From an uncultured Pseudomonadales bacterium (lineage in GTDB: Bacteria; Pseudomonadota; Gammaproteobacteria; Pseudomonadales; Azotimanducaceae): a DNA stretch of 64,000 bases. Position numbers and translations under genes: made by a program. Location: contig CATOTI010000002.1 in the NCBI GenBank assembly GCA_951813295.1, positions 992,001-1,056,000 of the forward strand, given 5' to 3'. How positions within the stretch are numbered: position 1 is the stretch's first letter; every line of letters starts with the position of its first letter. A model generated the notes under the pieces. That model saw only the letters and a program-made list of their open reading frames with translations, searched no databases and had not been told where the DNA came from. This document shows, piece after piece, positions 53,014 through 62,027 of the stretch.

Positions 53014-53460
53014 ATGTCTCGATACAACAAAGTTCTGGTCGCCATCGACACCTCCGAGGAGGCGGGGCAGGTCATCGATGTCGCGAAGGACTACCTGGAT
53101 GGCACGAACGACTACGCGGTCGTCAGCGTGATCCTCGGCGTGGGCGCACTGTACCCGGGCGTCGAGCCGGGACCCGGACTTGCCCAGCCGCTGGTGGCGG
53201 TGGACGAACATCTCGTTGAGAGCTCCCGCCAGGCCATCGTCGACCGAGCGACCAGTTCGGCGTTGGACGGCTCGAAGGTGAAAATCTTGCGCGGCCACGC
53301 CGCCGATGAACTCTGTGCCTACGCCCATGCCGAGGATTTCGATCTCATCGTGATCGGATCGCATACGCGCGGCCCCTTCAGACGCATGCTCGGATCGACC
53401 GCCGCCGGCGTCCTGCATGGCGCGCACTGCGACGTCGTTCTCGTGCGCATGACAGGCTGA
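53014..53460 (+). CDS. Universal stress protein (UspA family), copy 3
   Basis: 148 residues with AGGAAA as ribosome site and MSRYNKVLVAIDTSEEAGQV at the start. The final loop is LIVIGSHTRGPFRRMLGSTAAGVLH, in which the second glycine of the ATP loop is a threonine, so nucleotide binding may be weaker. It is less like copies 1 and 2 than they are like each other. It ends the cassette that began at 49399, 18 bp after ppk2. Confidence 0.92.
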   Translation: MSRYNKVLVAIDTSEEAGQVIDVAKDYLDGTNDYAVVSVILGVGALYPGVEPGPGLAQPLVAVDEHLVESSRQAIVDRATSSALDGSKVKILRGHAADELCAYAHAEDFDLIVIGSHTRGPFRRMLGSTAAGVLHGAHCDVVLVRMTG

Positions 53461-53583
53461 TCCCAGTCGACCATCAGCCGCCCGGAACGCCCCCCTCGAC
53501 GCCCGCGATCGCCTGGCCCTGATCGGCGATCCGGGTCTGCTAGCATCGACCCGCCAAGTTCCCAACGCTGAGGACGTGCCACC

Positions 53584-54231
53584 ATGGCGAGCAGAGTCGA
53601 TCACTTCATGTATGCCGTTCCATCTCTCGACGACGGCATTCAATGGGCCGCGGATACGTTCGGTGTCGAGCCGGCCTACGGTGGCGAGCATGTCGGCCTC
53701 GGCACACGCAACGCACTTCTGTCCCTCGAGTCCGCTTATCTCGAAATCATCGCCCCGGATCCCGCCCAGGACGTACCGGGGAGTTCGGGCGAGCGTTTCA
53801 GCGCGCTTTCAGAGGGCGGATTGGTGACATGGGCCGCCGAAGGCGATCTCACTCAAATCGCTGCCGCACTGGGCGAGCACGGTGTCTCGACGGTCGGCCC
53901 GAGCCGAACGCAACGGCAGACCGCGGAGGGCGAACTCCTCGTCTGGGATCTGCTCTTTCCAACAGGATCGCCTCACAGCACGCGGATGCCTTTCTTCATC
54001 GACTGGCTCGAGTGCCAGAACCCCCGCAATACCAATCCGGTCGCGGGTTCGTTGAACTCGCTATCGATCACGACAGCGAACGCCGCGGATCTCCAGGCGG
54101 CGTTGTCGGCCATCGGTCTCGACCTCGCGGTCAACGAAGGCGCGCCAGCACTGTCCGTTGCGATCGAGACGAATCGTGGCGATGTGGTGATCGCGAGCAC
54201 GGCGGAAACCGCTTCGCTGGTCATGCGTTGA
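53584..54231 (+). CDS. VOC family protein (glyoxalase-like)
   Basis: 215 residues with MASRVDHFMYAVPSLDDGIQWAADTFGV as the first VOC beta-alpha unit, and YLEIIAPDP as the glutamate-bearing strand. This is the glyoxalase_3-like two-module layout of roughly 200 residues. Substrate unknown. The stop overlaps the thioesterase start (TGATG), so the two are coupled. A 123-bp gap upstream holds no clear gene; GAGGACG precedes the ATG. Confidence 0.87.
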   Translation: MASRVDHFMYAVPSLDDGIQWAADTFGVEPAYGGEHVGLGTRNALLSLESAYLEIIAPDPAQDVPGSSGERFSALSEGGLVTWAAEGDLTQIAAALGEHGVSTVGPSRTQRQTAEGELLVWDLLFPTGSPHSTRMPFFIDWLECQNPRNTNPVAGSLNSLSITTANAADLQAALSAIGLDLAVNEGAPALSVAIETNRGDVVIASTAETASLVMR

Positions 54232-54650
54232 TGGCGGAACGACTCGATGTCGACGCGCTACAGGCGCATCTCGAAGGCTCGCCCTTCATCACGAACGCGG
54301 AAATGCGGGTGGTCGCCGCCGATCACGCCAACGAATCGCTGACGATGACGATGCCGCTCAAGCCCGAGTTCGAGCGTGCCGCTGGTACAGGACAGTTCCA
54401 TGGCGGACCCATCGCTGCCCTCATCGATACCGCTGGTTGCTTCGCTCTCATCATGGTGCTCGGCCACGGCGTGCCGACCGTCAATTTCCGCACGGACTAC
54501 TTGCGTCCGGCGATCAACACGAGCCTGCGAGCGGTCGCGAGCGTACGTCGCGTCGGTCGAACCGTCGGCATCGCCGACGTGGACGTATTCGACGACAGCG
54601 ACCGACTAGTCGCGGTCGGGCGCGGCACGTTCGGCAGCCAACAGGGTTAG
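54231..54650 (+). CDS. PaaI-type hotdog thioesterase
   Basis: A 139-residue hotdog-fold thioesterase. The catalytic region reads GQFHGGPIAALIDTAGCFAL, with the HGG and the acidic residue of the PaaI/YdiI family, then VPTVNFRTDYLRPA and the final strands RTVGIADVDVFD. It would hydrolyse an acyl-CoA, consistent with the acyl-CoA ligase gene on the other strand. The last 45 bp overlap the 3' end of that ligase gene in antisense. Confidence 0.9.
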   Translation: MAERLDVDALQAHLEGSPFITNAEMRVVAADHANESLTMTMPLKPEFERAAGTGQFHGGPIAALIDTAGCFALIMVLGHGVPTVNFRTDYLRPAINTSLRAVASVRRVGRTVGIADVDVFDDSDRLVAVGRGTFGSQQG

Positions 54651-56078
54651 CGCCGACCGATCGATCTTGTTGGTTCCGGCCAGCGGCATGGTGTCGAGAA
54701 AGTACACGCGCCGCGGGTGCATGAACGCCGGCGCGTTGGCCAGCGCGACGTCTTTGACCTCTTGCTCGGTCAACGTCTGGCCGATGGCCGCGACGACGAA
54801 CGCGACCGGTTTTTGCCCCTTGATCTCGTCCGCCACCGGTACGACGCAGCACTCCGCCACGCGCGCATCGGTTTCGAGCATTCGCTCCACTTCGCCCGGA
54901 TAGATGTTTTCACCGCCGCAGTTGAACATGTCGTCGTCCCGCCCGACGAAGTAGAAGAACCCATTTTCGTCGCGGCGCATGATGTCGCCGGTGTTGATCC
55001 AACCGTCGGCATCCATCTTGTCCGCGGTTTTCTCCGGCAAGTTCAGATAGCCGCTCATCGCCGCGGGTGTGCGCACCTCCAATACGCCTTCGTCCTCGCT
55101 CGCCCCGCCCACCAGACGAACGTCTACATGCGGTTGCACATGGCCCAACGAGAGCGCCGGTACCGGGACACCGTCCGGGTGCGCACCGAACATGCCCGCG
55201 CCAGCCTCGGTCGTGCCGTAGCCATTGGTGATGTGAGCGTTCGGAAACACCTCACGGATTTCGTTGATCAAGGTCTCGGACAACGGCGCCGAACCCACGG
55301 AGATCGCTATCACCGAAGTGAGGTCGAGCGTGTCGAGCAGGTCCTGCTCCTTCAGCATCAGCGACAGCATCGTCGGGACGCCCGTAAGGACGGAGACCCG
55401 ATGGTCATGAATCGCCTGCAGATAGCCGCGGGCATCGAACCGAGGCATCAGCACGACCGTGCCGCCGCCGGCGAGCAACGACCAGGAAAACAGCAGCCCG
55501 TTCATGTGATAAAGCGGGGCCGCAACGATGCCGACGGCGCCGTCGAGCACACGCTTCATCCGCTCGACCATCGCCCACTGGCTGTCGTGGGAAAGTAGAA
55601 CGCCTTTCGGCCGACCGGTCGATCCGGAGGTATAGAGCACCAAGGCGGGCCGCCCGGGCACCGGAATCACGACTTCTCCCGGTTCAGTAGCCGAGTCATC
55701 GAGGCGCGGTAGAGCGCGACGCGCCAAGCCACTCGGGAGCAGGTCGGCGAGCGCCTCGTCGGCATACGCCGCTACGAGTTCTGCGTCACCTTCGATGTAC
55801 TCGATGAGATCGGCCGGGAACTTCGTACTCATCGGCACGGACACACCGCCGCGGCGCATGACGGCGAAGAACGTCGCCAGAAACGCCGCCGAATTGGCGC
55901 CGAGCAGACCAATGCGTTGGTTTTCAGCAACGTCCATCGATTGCGCAATGTTCTCGACGACCGCCGCAAAAGCGTCGAACGTGTAGCTTTCGGCTTTGCC
56001 ACTCGATAGATCAACGACGGCGAGCGCCGATCCGACGCCGGCGAGGATATCGCCTAGATTGACTCGTGCGTCGCTCAC
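54606..56078 (-). CDS. Acyl-CoA synthetase (AMP-binding, class I adenylate-forming)
   Basis: 490 residues: P-loop LYTSGSTGRPKGVLLS near 150, A5 motif GYGTTEAGAG near 285, and the hinge GWINTGDIMRRDENGFFYFVGRDDDMFNCGGENIYP split across residues 355-390, with the catalytic lysine expected in the KIDRSAL tail. It activates a carboxylic acid as its CoA thioester; side-chain preference is not clear. It is coupled to the upstream oxidoreductase gene by a 4-bp overlap. Confidence 0.93.
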   Translation of the reverse strand: MSDARVNLGDILAGVGSALAVVDLSSGKAESYTFDAFAAVVENIAQSMDVAENQRIGLLGANSAAFLATFFAVMRRGGVSVPMSTKFPADLIEYIEGDAELVAAYADEALADLLPSGLARRALPRLDDSATEPGEVVIPVPGRPALVLYTSGSTGRPKGVLLSHDSQWAMVERMKRVLDGAVGIVAAPLYHMNGLLFSWSLLAGGGTVVLMPRFDARGYLQAIHDHRVSVLTGVPTMLSLMLKEQDLLDTLDLTSVIAISVGSAPLSETLINEIREVFPNAHITNGYGTTEAGAGMFGAHPDGVPVPALSLGHVQPHVDVRLVGGASEDEGVLEVRTPAAMSGYLNLPEKTADKMDADGWINTGDIMRRDENGFFYFVGRDDDMFNCGGENIYPGEVERMLETDARVAECCVVPVADEIKGQKPVAFVVAAIGQTLTEQEVKDVALANAPAFMHPRRVYFLDTMPLAGTNKIDRSALTLLAAERAAPDRD

Positions 56079-57076
56079 GGCTGGATCACGATCTTGCCGA
56101 ACACTTCACGATCCTCCATGAGCCGTTCCGCCTCGTGGACGCCTTCGAGCGGCAGCACCTTGTCGATGACCGGCACCAACGATCCGTCGGCCGCGTAGTC
56201 GAGCATCGCTTTGATGTCGCTGCGTGCCCAACCGTTCGAACCGAGCAGCGAATGCTCGTAGGTCCACACGTAGCGTATGTCGATCTGATCCTCGAAACCC
56301 GCCGTCGCCCCACACGTCACCAATCGTCCGCCTTTACGCATGCAGCGGGTCGAGTCGATCCAGGTCCCACCGCCGGTGCAGTTGATCAAGAGGTCGACGC
56401 CGCCCTCGCCCGTGATCCTCGGCTTTCCCGCGACGTCCCAGGCAGCCTTGCGCATGTCGGCTTCGACGTAATTGATGCCGTGATCGGAACCCAAAGCCGC
56501 GAGCCGCTCGAGTTTGCTCTCGCTCGATGCGCAGCTGATCACCGTCGCGCCGACCCGTTTGGCGAGAAGCACACACGCGGTGCCCACGCCCCCACTTGCG
56601 CCCATCACAAGCACCGTGTCGTCGGGTTTAACGCCGCCGCGGGTCACCATCATCCGGTGCGCCGTGGCGTACGCGAGCGGGATACAGGCCGCCACGTCGT
56701 AATCAACGCCTTCCGGGATTGGCACGAGCTGTCGCGCGTCCGCAACGCAGAATTCGGCCCGACCACCATTCCAGCGTTCACCGATCATGCCGCGCTCGAG
56801 ATTGATGGGATCGATCAGGACGCGATCGCCGACGCTGACACCGTCGAAACCTTCACCGACCTCGACGATATCGCCTGCGATGTCGGAACCGATCACAAGC
56901 GGGAGCGGTAGCTTGATTCCCGGCATTCCACAGCGTGAAAAGATGTCGTGGAAATTGAGGGATGTCGCTCGGATCGCGATTCGTGCCCACCCGGGTTCCA
57001 ACTCGGGTTCCGGGAAGTCCTCCTCGATCAGAATGTTGTCGATTCCTCCGTGTTCTCGAACAACGGCTGCACGCAC
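56075..57076 (-). CDS. Zinc-type alcohol dehydrogenase/quinone oxidoreductase (MDR family)
   Basis: 333 residues of medium-chain dehydrogenase. The N-terminal GroES-like domain contains RCGMPGIKLPLPLVIGSDIAG and the NAD(P)H-binding fold contains VLVMGASGGVGTACVLLA near 165. Structural-zinc cysteines are not seen, closer to the quinone-oxidoreductase type. It shares an operon with the acyl-CoA ligase, so both may act on one intermediate. Confidence 0.9.
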   Translation of the reverse strand: MRAAVVREHGGIDNILIEEDFPEPELEPGWARIAIRATSLNFHDIFSRCGMPGIKLPLPLVIGSDIAGDIVEVGEGFDGVSVGDRVLIDPINLERGMIGERWNGGRAEFCVADARQLVPIPEGVDYDVAACIPLAYATAHRMMVTRGGVKPDDTVLVMGASGGVGTACVLLAKRVGATVISCASSESKLERLAALGSDHGINYVEADMRKAAWDVAGKPRITGEGGVDLLINCTGGGTWIDSTRCMRKGGRLVTCGATAGFEDQIDIRYVWTYEHSLLGSNGWARSDIKAMLDYAADGSLVPVIDKVLPLEGVHEAERLMEDREVFGKIVIQP

Positions 57077-57202
57077 AAGCTTCTCCGATCAGGCGGTTCA
57101 GCTAGTTCAAAAGACCACCCGTGAGCTGTCAAGCTAAGCCGGTCGCGCCCAAGACCACGCATGAACGAACGCTGACCCGTCGGATCATTGCGGAGGACCA
57201 CC

Positions 57203-58591
57203 ATGCTCAAAACGCATCTTTCGTTCCTGACCGCCATCGTCCTCTGCTTCGGCCACCCGGCACTCGCCGCACAGAGCTACGTTTTCGAAAACGTCACCGT
57301 CATTTCCATGGCCGACCCTGTACCACAGTCGAACCAAACGGTGGTCGTCACGGGTGCGGCGATCGTCGCAGTCGGCTCGTCCGTCGACATCCCGGCCGAC
57401 GCGTCGGTCATCGCCGGTTCCGGCAAATTCCTGATTCCCGGGCTCGCCGATATGCACGGGCATATCGGCGCGGACTATCGCCCGGATGAGAGCGGCGACC
57501 GCGCGGATCTGCTGCTCTACCTCGCCAGCGGTGTCACGACGGTGCGCAACGCCGTCGGATCGCCCGCCCAGCTACAACTCGAAGCCGATATCGCGGCCGG
57601 CAAGCGGCGCGGACCGCGCCTCTTCACCGCAAGCGAGCTCTTCGAGGGCGAGAATGCCGTCTGGCCTTTCTCGCGCATCCTGCTGACACCGCCCGAGGCA
57701 CGCGCGGCGATCGAGGAAATGGCGGCGAGCGGCTATGACGCGATCAAGGTCTACCACACGCTCGATGCCCAAACGTACTACGCGGTGATGGATGAAGCGG
57801 ACCGGTTCGACCTCCCCGTCTTCGGCCATGTGCCGTTCGAGGTCGGTGTCGAAGAAGTGATGACATTGGGTCAGGCGTCCATCGAGCATTTTCGCGGCTA
57901 CGACATCGATGGCCTTTCCCGCGACGTCCTCGAAATCGACGGTGGTCGAAGTCCGGAGCGCTTCGCTTCGTGGGTCGACATGACCGACGCGCGGATGGAC
58001 GAACTCGTGGCCGCGACGGTGGAAGCGGGTACCTGGAATTGTCCGACGTTCGTTGTGGTATCACTTCTGATCGAAGCCGATCGTCTTGCCGCCTACAGCG
58101 CACATCCGATGATCGACTACATGCCGGGCGAATTCGTGCGCCGTTTCGAAGAGTCCGGCCTGGCAGAGATCTTCTCGCCGGCGTCGCGGGAGATGCTCGC
58201 GCGCGCCCGTCCGCAAATGCTCAAGTTGCTGAAGAAGCTGCACGACGCCGGCGCCAAGCTGATGACCGGGACGGATACCTTCCCCTCGGTCGTGCCGGGC
58301 TTCGCCCTCATCGACGAGATCAAAGCCTTCGTCGAGGCGGGCCTGACGCCTTATGAAGCGCTCACCGCCGCCACCCGCCTGCCGGCCGAATACCTCGGGC
58401 TCGACGACTTACAAGGAACGATCGCGCCCGGTATGGCAGCCGACCTGGTTCTCCTCGGCGCCGATCCGCTCGATGATGTCGACAACCTCTGGGCGGTCGA
58501 CGGCGTGATGGCGAACGGCCGCTGGCATTCACGCGACGATCTCCTCGACGAGCTCCTGGTCATTGCGGCGAAACCGGAAGGACATCCATGA
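57203..58591 (+). CDS. Secreted imidazolonepropionase-like amidohydrolase
   Basis: The ATG at 57203 follows GGAGG and gives 462 residues with a signal peptide (LSFLTAIVLCFGHPALA). Metal ligands follow the superfamily order: DMHGHIG, a lysine in DAIKVYHTLD, FGHVPFEV, IEHFRGYDID and the aspartate in MTGTDTFPS. The C-terminal LQGTIAPGMAADLVLLGADPL closes the beta-sandwich. A periplasmic dipeptidase or imidase is plausible; substrate unknown. Confidence 0.92.
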   Translation: MLKTHLSFLTAIVLCFGHPALAAQSYVFENVTVISMADPVPQSNQTVVVTGAAIVAVGSSVDIPADASVIAGSGKFLIPGLADMHGHIGADYRPDESGDRADLLLYLASGVTTVRNAVGSPAQLQLEADIAAGKRRGPRLFTASELFEGENAVWPFSRILLTPPEARAAIEEMAASGYDAIKVYHTLDAQTYYAVMDEADRFDLPVFGHVPFEVGVEEVMTLGQASIEHFRGYDIDGLSRDVLEIDGGRSPERFASWVDMTDARMDELVAATVEAGTWNCPTFVVVSLLIEADRLAAYSAHPMIDYMPGEFVRRFEESGLAEIFSPASREMLARARPQMLKLLKKLHDAGAKLMTGTDTFPSVVPGFALIDEIKAFVEAGLTPYEALTAATRLPAEYLGLDDLQGTIAPGMAADLVLLGADPLDDVDNLWAVDGVMANGRWHSRDDLLDELLVIAAKPEGHP

Positions 58592-58696
58592 AGCTCTTTG
58601 GCACGGCGGACCACTAGAAGTCTCGAAGAAGCGTCAGAAACCAACGGCCTCCCGCTGCGCGGGCGGAGGGCGATCCGATCGGAGAGGAGAGCAGAC

Positions 58697-60361
58697 ATGA
58701 CTCGTTATCTGGAGAGTCCCGGTTGCGCGGCTTGTGCGTTGTCCGCCGGGGCAGCCGATCTCGCGGCGGCGAATGAACCACTTCCGACGAGCGGCCTGGG
58801 CGTGGGCGACGAGATGGCGCAACTCCTGACGGGTGGCGGGAAGTCGATTCCGGCCGACTCCCCAACGCTCGTGAAACCACGCGGACCGTACCAGCGCCTC
58901 GTCATCCGCGGCGCGACGGTGATCGACGGCACCGGTGCACCACCGATCGGGCCGATGGACATCGTCATCGAGGGAGATCGGATCAAGGAAGTTCGCAGCG
59001 TCGGCTTTCCGCATGCGCCGATTACGGGGTTCCGGCCCGAACCCGGCGTCGAGGAAATCGACGCGCACGGCAAATACGTGCTGCCCGGCTTCGTGGACGC
59101 CCATGCGCATATCGGCTTCCCGCAACAGGGCCGCCACGGCCGGCTCGGGCCGACGGAATACGTCTACAAGCTCTGGCTCGCGCACGGCGTCACGACGATC
59201 CGCGAAGTGGGCAGCATGAACGGCCTGGGCTGGACGTTGGAACAACAGCGGCAGAGCCGTGCGGCCGAGATCGCTGCCCCCGATATCGTCTCCTACGCCC
59301 TCTTCCCAATGCCCGAATTCATCAGCAAGACACCCACCAAGGGTGAGCGCTGGATCGCTGACGTTGCGGAAGCCGGCGCCCAAGGCGTGAAATTTCTGGG
59401 CGCCAATCCGCGCACGATGGAAGCCGCGCTCGCCGAAGCGAATCGATCAGGCCTCGGTACGGCGTGCCATCACGCGCAGATGTCGGTAGCACGAATGAAC
59501 GTGCTCGACACGGCCGGTTGGGGCCTCACCAGCATGGAGCACTGGTACGGCTTGCCCGAGGCGCTTTTCGACGACAAGACGGTGCAAAACTACCCACCGG
59601 ACTACAACTACAACAACGAACAGGATCGTTTCGGCGAAGCCGGCAAACTCTGGCTGCAGGCGGCCGAACCCGGCAGCGCGCGTTGGCGGGAGGTGATGGA
59701 TCGTCTCCTCGAGATCGATTTCACGATTGTCCCGACATTCGGCATTTACGAAGCGACGCGCGACGAGATGCGCGCGCGGCGCCAGGAGTGGCACGACGAC
59801 TACACATGGCCGAGCGTATGGGAGTTCTACCAGCCGAACCGCAACGCCCACGGCTCGTTCTGGTTTTACTGGACCACCCAACACGAGATCGCCTGGCGCA
59901 AGAACTACGAGCGCTGGATGACGTTCATCAACGAATTCAAGAACCGGGGCGGTCGCGTCTGCGCGGGTAGTGATTCGGGGTTCATCTACAACCTTTACGG
60001 CTTCGGTTTCATCCGCGAACTGGAGCTCCTGCAAGAAGCCGGATTCCATCCGCTCGAAGCGATCCGCGCGGCGACGTTGAAGTCGGCCGAGTTGCTCGGT
60101 ATCGCCGACGAGGTGGGCTCGGTCGAAGCAGGCAAGCGCGCGGACCTCCTCATCGTCGAGGAGAATCCGCTGGTCAACACGAAGTCGCTGTACGGCACGG
60201 GCGCGATCAAGCTCAACGACAAGACGGGCCGAGTCGACCGGGTCGGGCGTGTTCACACGACCATCAAGGGTGGTGTCGTCCACGACGCCAAAGCGCTCCT
60301 CGCCGACGTTCGCGACCTTGTCGCCGAGGAAAAAGACCGCCGCGTCGCTGAATCGGTCTAG
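58697..60361 (+). CDS. Imidazolonepropionase-like amidohydrolase, cytoplasmic
   Basis: 554 residues from ATG 58697 behind GAGAGGAGAG. Unlike its neighbour it has no signal peptide; a 60-residue N-terminus containing CAACALSAG precedes the beta-sandwich (RLVIRGATVIDGTGAPP). Metal-site segments are DAHAHIGFP, GTACHHAQMS, SMEHWYG and CAGSDSGF; the end is GSVEAGKRADLLIVEENPL. The carbamylated lysine is probably in QGVKFLGANP. Function unknown. Confidence 0.9.
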   Translation: MTRYLESPGCAACALSAGAADLAAANEPLPTSGLGVGDEMAQLLTGGGKSIPADSPTLVKPRGPYQRLVIRGATVIDGTGAPPIGPMDIVIEGDRIKEVRSVGFPHAPITGFRPEPGVEEIDAHGKYVLPGFVDAHAHIGFPQQGRHGRLGPTEYVYKLWLAHGVTTIREVGSMNGLGWTLEQQRQSRAAEIAAPDIVSYALFPMPEFISKTPTKGERWIADVAEAGAQGVKFLGANPRTMEAALAEANRSGLGTACHHAQMSVARMNVLDTAGWGLTSMEHWYGLPEALFDDKTVQNYPPDYNYNNEQDRFGEAGKLWLQAAEPGSARWREVMDRLLEIDFTIVPTFGIYEATRDEMRARRQEWHDDYTWPSVWEFYQPNRNAHGSFWFYWTTQHEIAWRKNYERWMTFINEFKNRGGRVCAGSDSGFIYNLYGFGFIRELELLQEAGFHPLEAIRAATLKSAELLGIADEVGSVEAGKRADLLIVEENPLVNTKSLYGTGAIKLNDKTGRVDRVGRVHTTIKGGVVHDAKALLADVRDLVAEEKDRRVAESV

Positions 60362-60392
60362 CCGATATCTCGAGATCGGACCAATGGCTTCA

Positions 60393-60925
60393 TCACTCAC
60401 TCTCGGCAAGCGCAAACAGTAGATCGACGTAGGCCTTCTCGATCTCCGCGAGGCTCGCGACCGGTCCATCCGGTTCGATCAGATAGGTTTCGTTCGGCGC
60501 GTGTGCACCCCGACCGAAACCGAACCCCACGGGAATCATCGGCAGGCCGAGTCGCTCCGTGAACTGATAGAACGGCGCGCTTCCGGCAATCCGCGGATTG
60601 ACGGTCGGGTTCGCGCCGTACTTCTTGTAGACCCCGATCGCCGCCTGCACCAGCCCCGAATCCACCGAGGTCTGCGACGCCGGATAAGCGGCGAGAACAC
60701 GCATTTCGATGTCCTCGAAACCTTCATCGTCGAGGTGCTTTCGGATCTTCGCGAGCGCTTCCTCAGGGTCGATCCCGACCGGCAGACGCGAATCCATCTT
60801 GGCGAGCCGATCTGAAAGAGCGTCTCGTCAACCACGGGAATCCCGCCCTTCGCGTTCGCAGTTTCGGCCGCCGCCGAGGCGATTCCGCCGTCGGTTGAGG
60901 ACAGCGATCTGGCCACCTCAACCAC
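60393..60925 (-). pseudogene. Relic of an M20 family metallopeptidase (C-terminal part only)
   Basis: The frame from 60827 down to 60393 matches the C-terminal part of M20 peptidases: KMDSRLPVGIDPEEALAKIRK, an SQTSVDSGLVQA helix, GSAPFYQFTERLGLPMIPVG and GAHAPNETYLIEP. It is stopped upstream at 60828-60830, and the catalytic N-terminal domain with its zinc ligands is missing. A second frame (60836-60925) reads GGIPVVDETLFQIGSP, which I cannot place confidently. I infer a truncated and frameshifted gene between the amidohydrolase and the cco operon. Confidence 0.7.
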
Positions 60926-60961
60926 AAGACGAGAGCGACTCGCAGACAGGCCCGGACTAGC

Positions 60962-61876
60962 TCAACCAGAAGTCGCGGCAAGTGCATCGATAGGCGGCCG
61001 ATCCGACGTCAGCCAGGCGACCAGCAAGCGGATCTGTACCGGATCGAGCCGGTCACCGAACGCCGGCATCACGCCTTGGCGACCTTCCGCTATCGAGATA
61101 CGAGGCGCCGCAATGTCATCACCATAGAGAGACGCCGGATCGAGCAGATTCGGCCCGCCCAGGATGGCGACGCCGCTACCATCGGCGCCGTGGCAGGCGA
61201 TGCAGTAGGTCGCGTAGAGCTCGGCGCCCTGGGGTGAGGGTCCTGACTGACCGTTCAGGGAACGGACGTGTGAAACGACCACGTCGACGCCGTCATCGCC
61301 GAAGATGGCCTGCCAACCCGGCATCACCGCATTACGCCCCGCAACGAGCGTGCGTTCGATCGACGCCGCGTCGCCGCCCCACTGCCAGGATTCGTCGATG
61401 AGATTCGGAAACGTCTTCGCCTGACCGGCCGCATCGCGCCCGTGGCAAGCGGCACAGTGCTCGATGAACACGCGGCGCGCCGATGCCATCGCCACGTCGT
61501 TCGCCTGCACCTCTTCGATCGACGCATCGAGCACGAACTGCCGCTCGTCGCGAAACGCGGTCTCGAAGCGTGCCTGGCCATGCTCGATGTCGTGGCCTTG
61601 CGACCATTCGAGGAACCCCGAAAAGCTTCCAAGACCCGGGTAGAGCATCAGGTAGATGACGGAGAAAACGAGCGCCGCGAGCATCGTCCAGAACCACCAC
61701 ATCGGCGCTGGATGCTCGCCTTCCGTCAACGTTTCGTCCCAGACGGGCGATTGTTCGTGGGTTGCGCTCCCCGCGCCGAAATAGAGGCTGACGACGAACC
61801 AGATCAGCCCCCCGACACTCGTGACGGTGAGGACGATGATCCAGCCACTCCAGAAGTCTGACGGCATATCAGGCAT
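60962..61876 (-). CDS. ccoP: CcoP, dihaem cytochrome c subunit of cbb3 oxidase
   Basis: 304 residues. An N-terminal helix (WIIVLTVTSVGGLIWFVVSLYFG) and a second (WWFWTMLAALVFSVIYLMLYP) anchor two cytochrome c domains with CAACHGRD near residue 141 and CIACHGADGSG near 229. CcoP passes electrons to CcoO in the high-affinity cbb3 terminal oxidase. The start overlaps ccoQ by 8 bp. Confidence 0.96.
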   Translation of the reverse strand: MPDMPSDFWSGWIIVLTVTSVGGLIWFVVSLYFGAGSATHEQSPVWDETLTEGEHPAPMWWFWTMLAALVFSVIYLMLYPGLGSFSGFLEWSQGHDIEHGQARFETAFRDERQFVLDASIEEVQANDVAMASARRVFIEHCAACHGRDAAGQAKTFPNLIDESWQWGGDAASIERTLVAGRNAVMPGWQAIFGDDGVDVVVSHVRSLNGQSGPSPQGAELYATYCIACHGADGSGVAILGGPNLLDPASLYGDDIAAPRISIAEGRQGVMPAFGDRLDPVQIRLLVAWLTSDRPPIDALAATSG

Positions 61877-62027
61877 CGTCTTCTCGCTCGTCTACTCTCT
61901 CGTCCATCAGCGGAATCAGCGCCGCTTCTTCCAGGTGTTCGGCCGATGACCGCAGCGACAACCACACGACCGTCACGATCATGAAAGCCATCACCAGCAT
62001 GTCGCCGGCAAAGATGAAGTACGTCAT
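61869..62027 (-). CDS. ccoQ: CcoQ, small cbb3 oxidase subunit
   Basis: A 52-residue single-helix protein, [20 protein letters not shown] followed by WLSLRSS and a charged acidic tail ending DEREDDA. It lies exactly between ccoO and ccoP: its ATG overlaps the ccoO stop (ATGA) and its stop lies 8 bp into ccoP. CcoQ stabilises CcoP and the assembled oxidase. The gene is short enough to be missed by length-filtered prediction. Confidence 0.92.
   Translation of the reverse strand: MTYFIFAGDMLVMAFMIVTVVWLSLRSSAEHLEEAALIPLMDERVDEREDDA

Noticed and set aside
58588..58617. A nine-codon frame MKLFGTADH starting inside the amidohydrolase stop.
   Set aside because: Too short, no conserved pattern or regulatory structure nearby to suggest a leader peptide.
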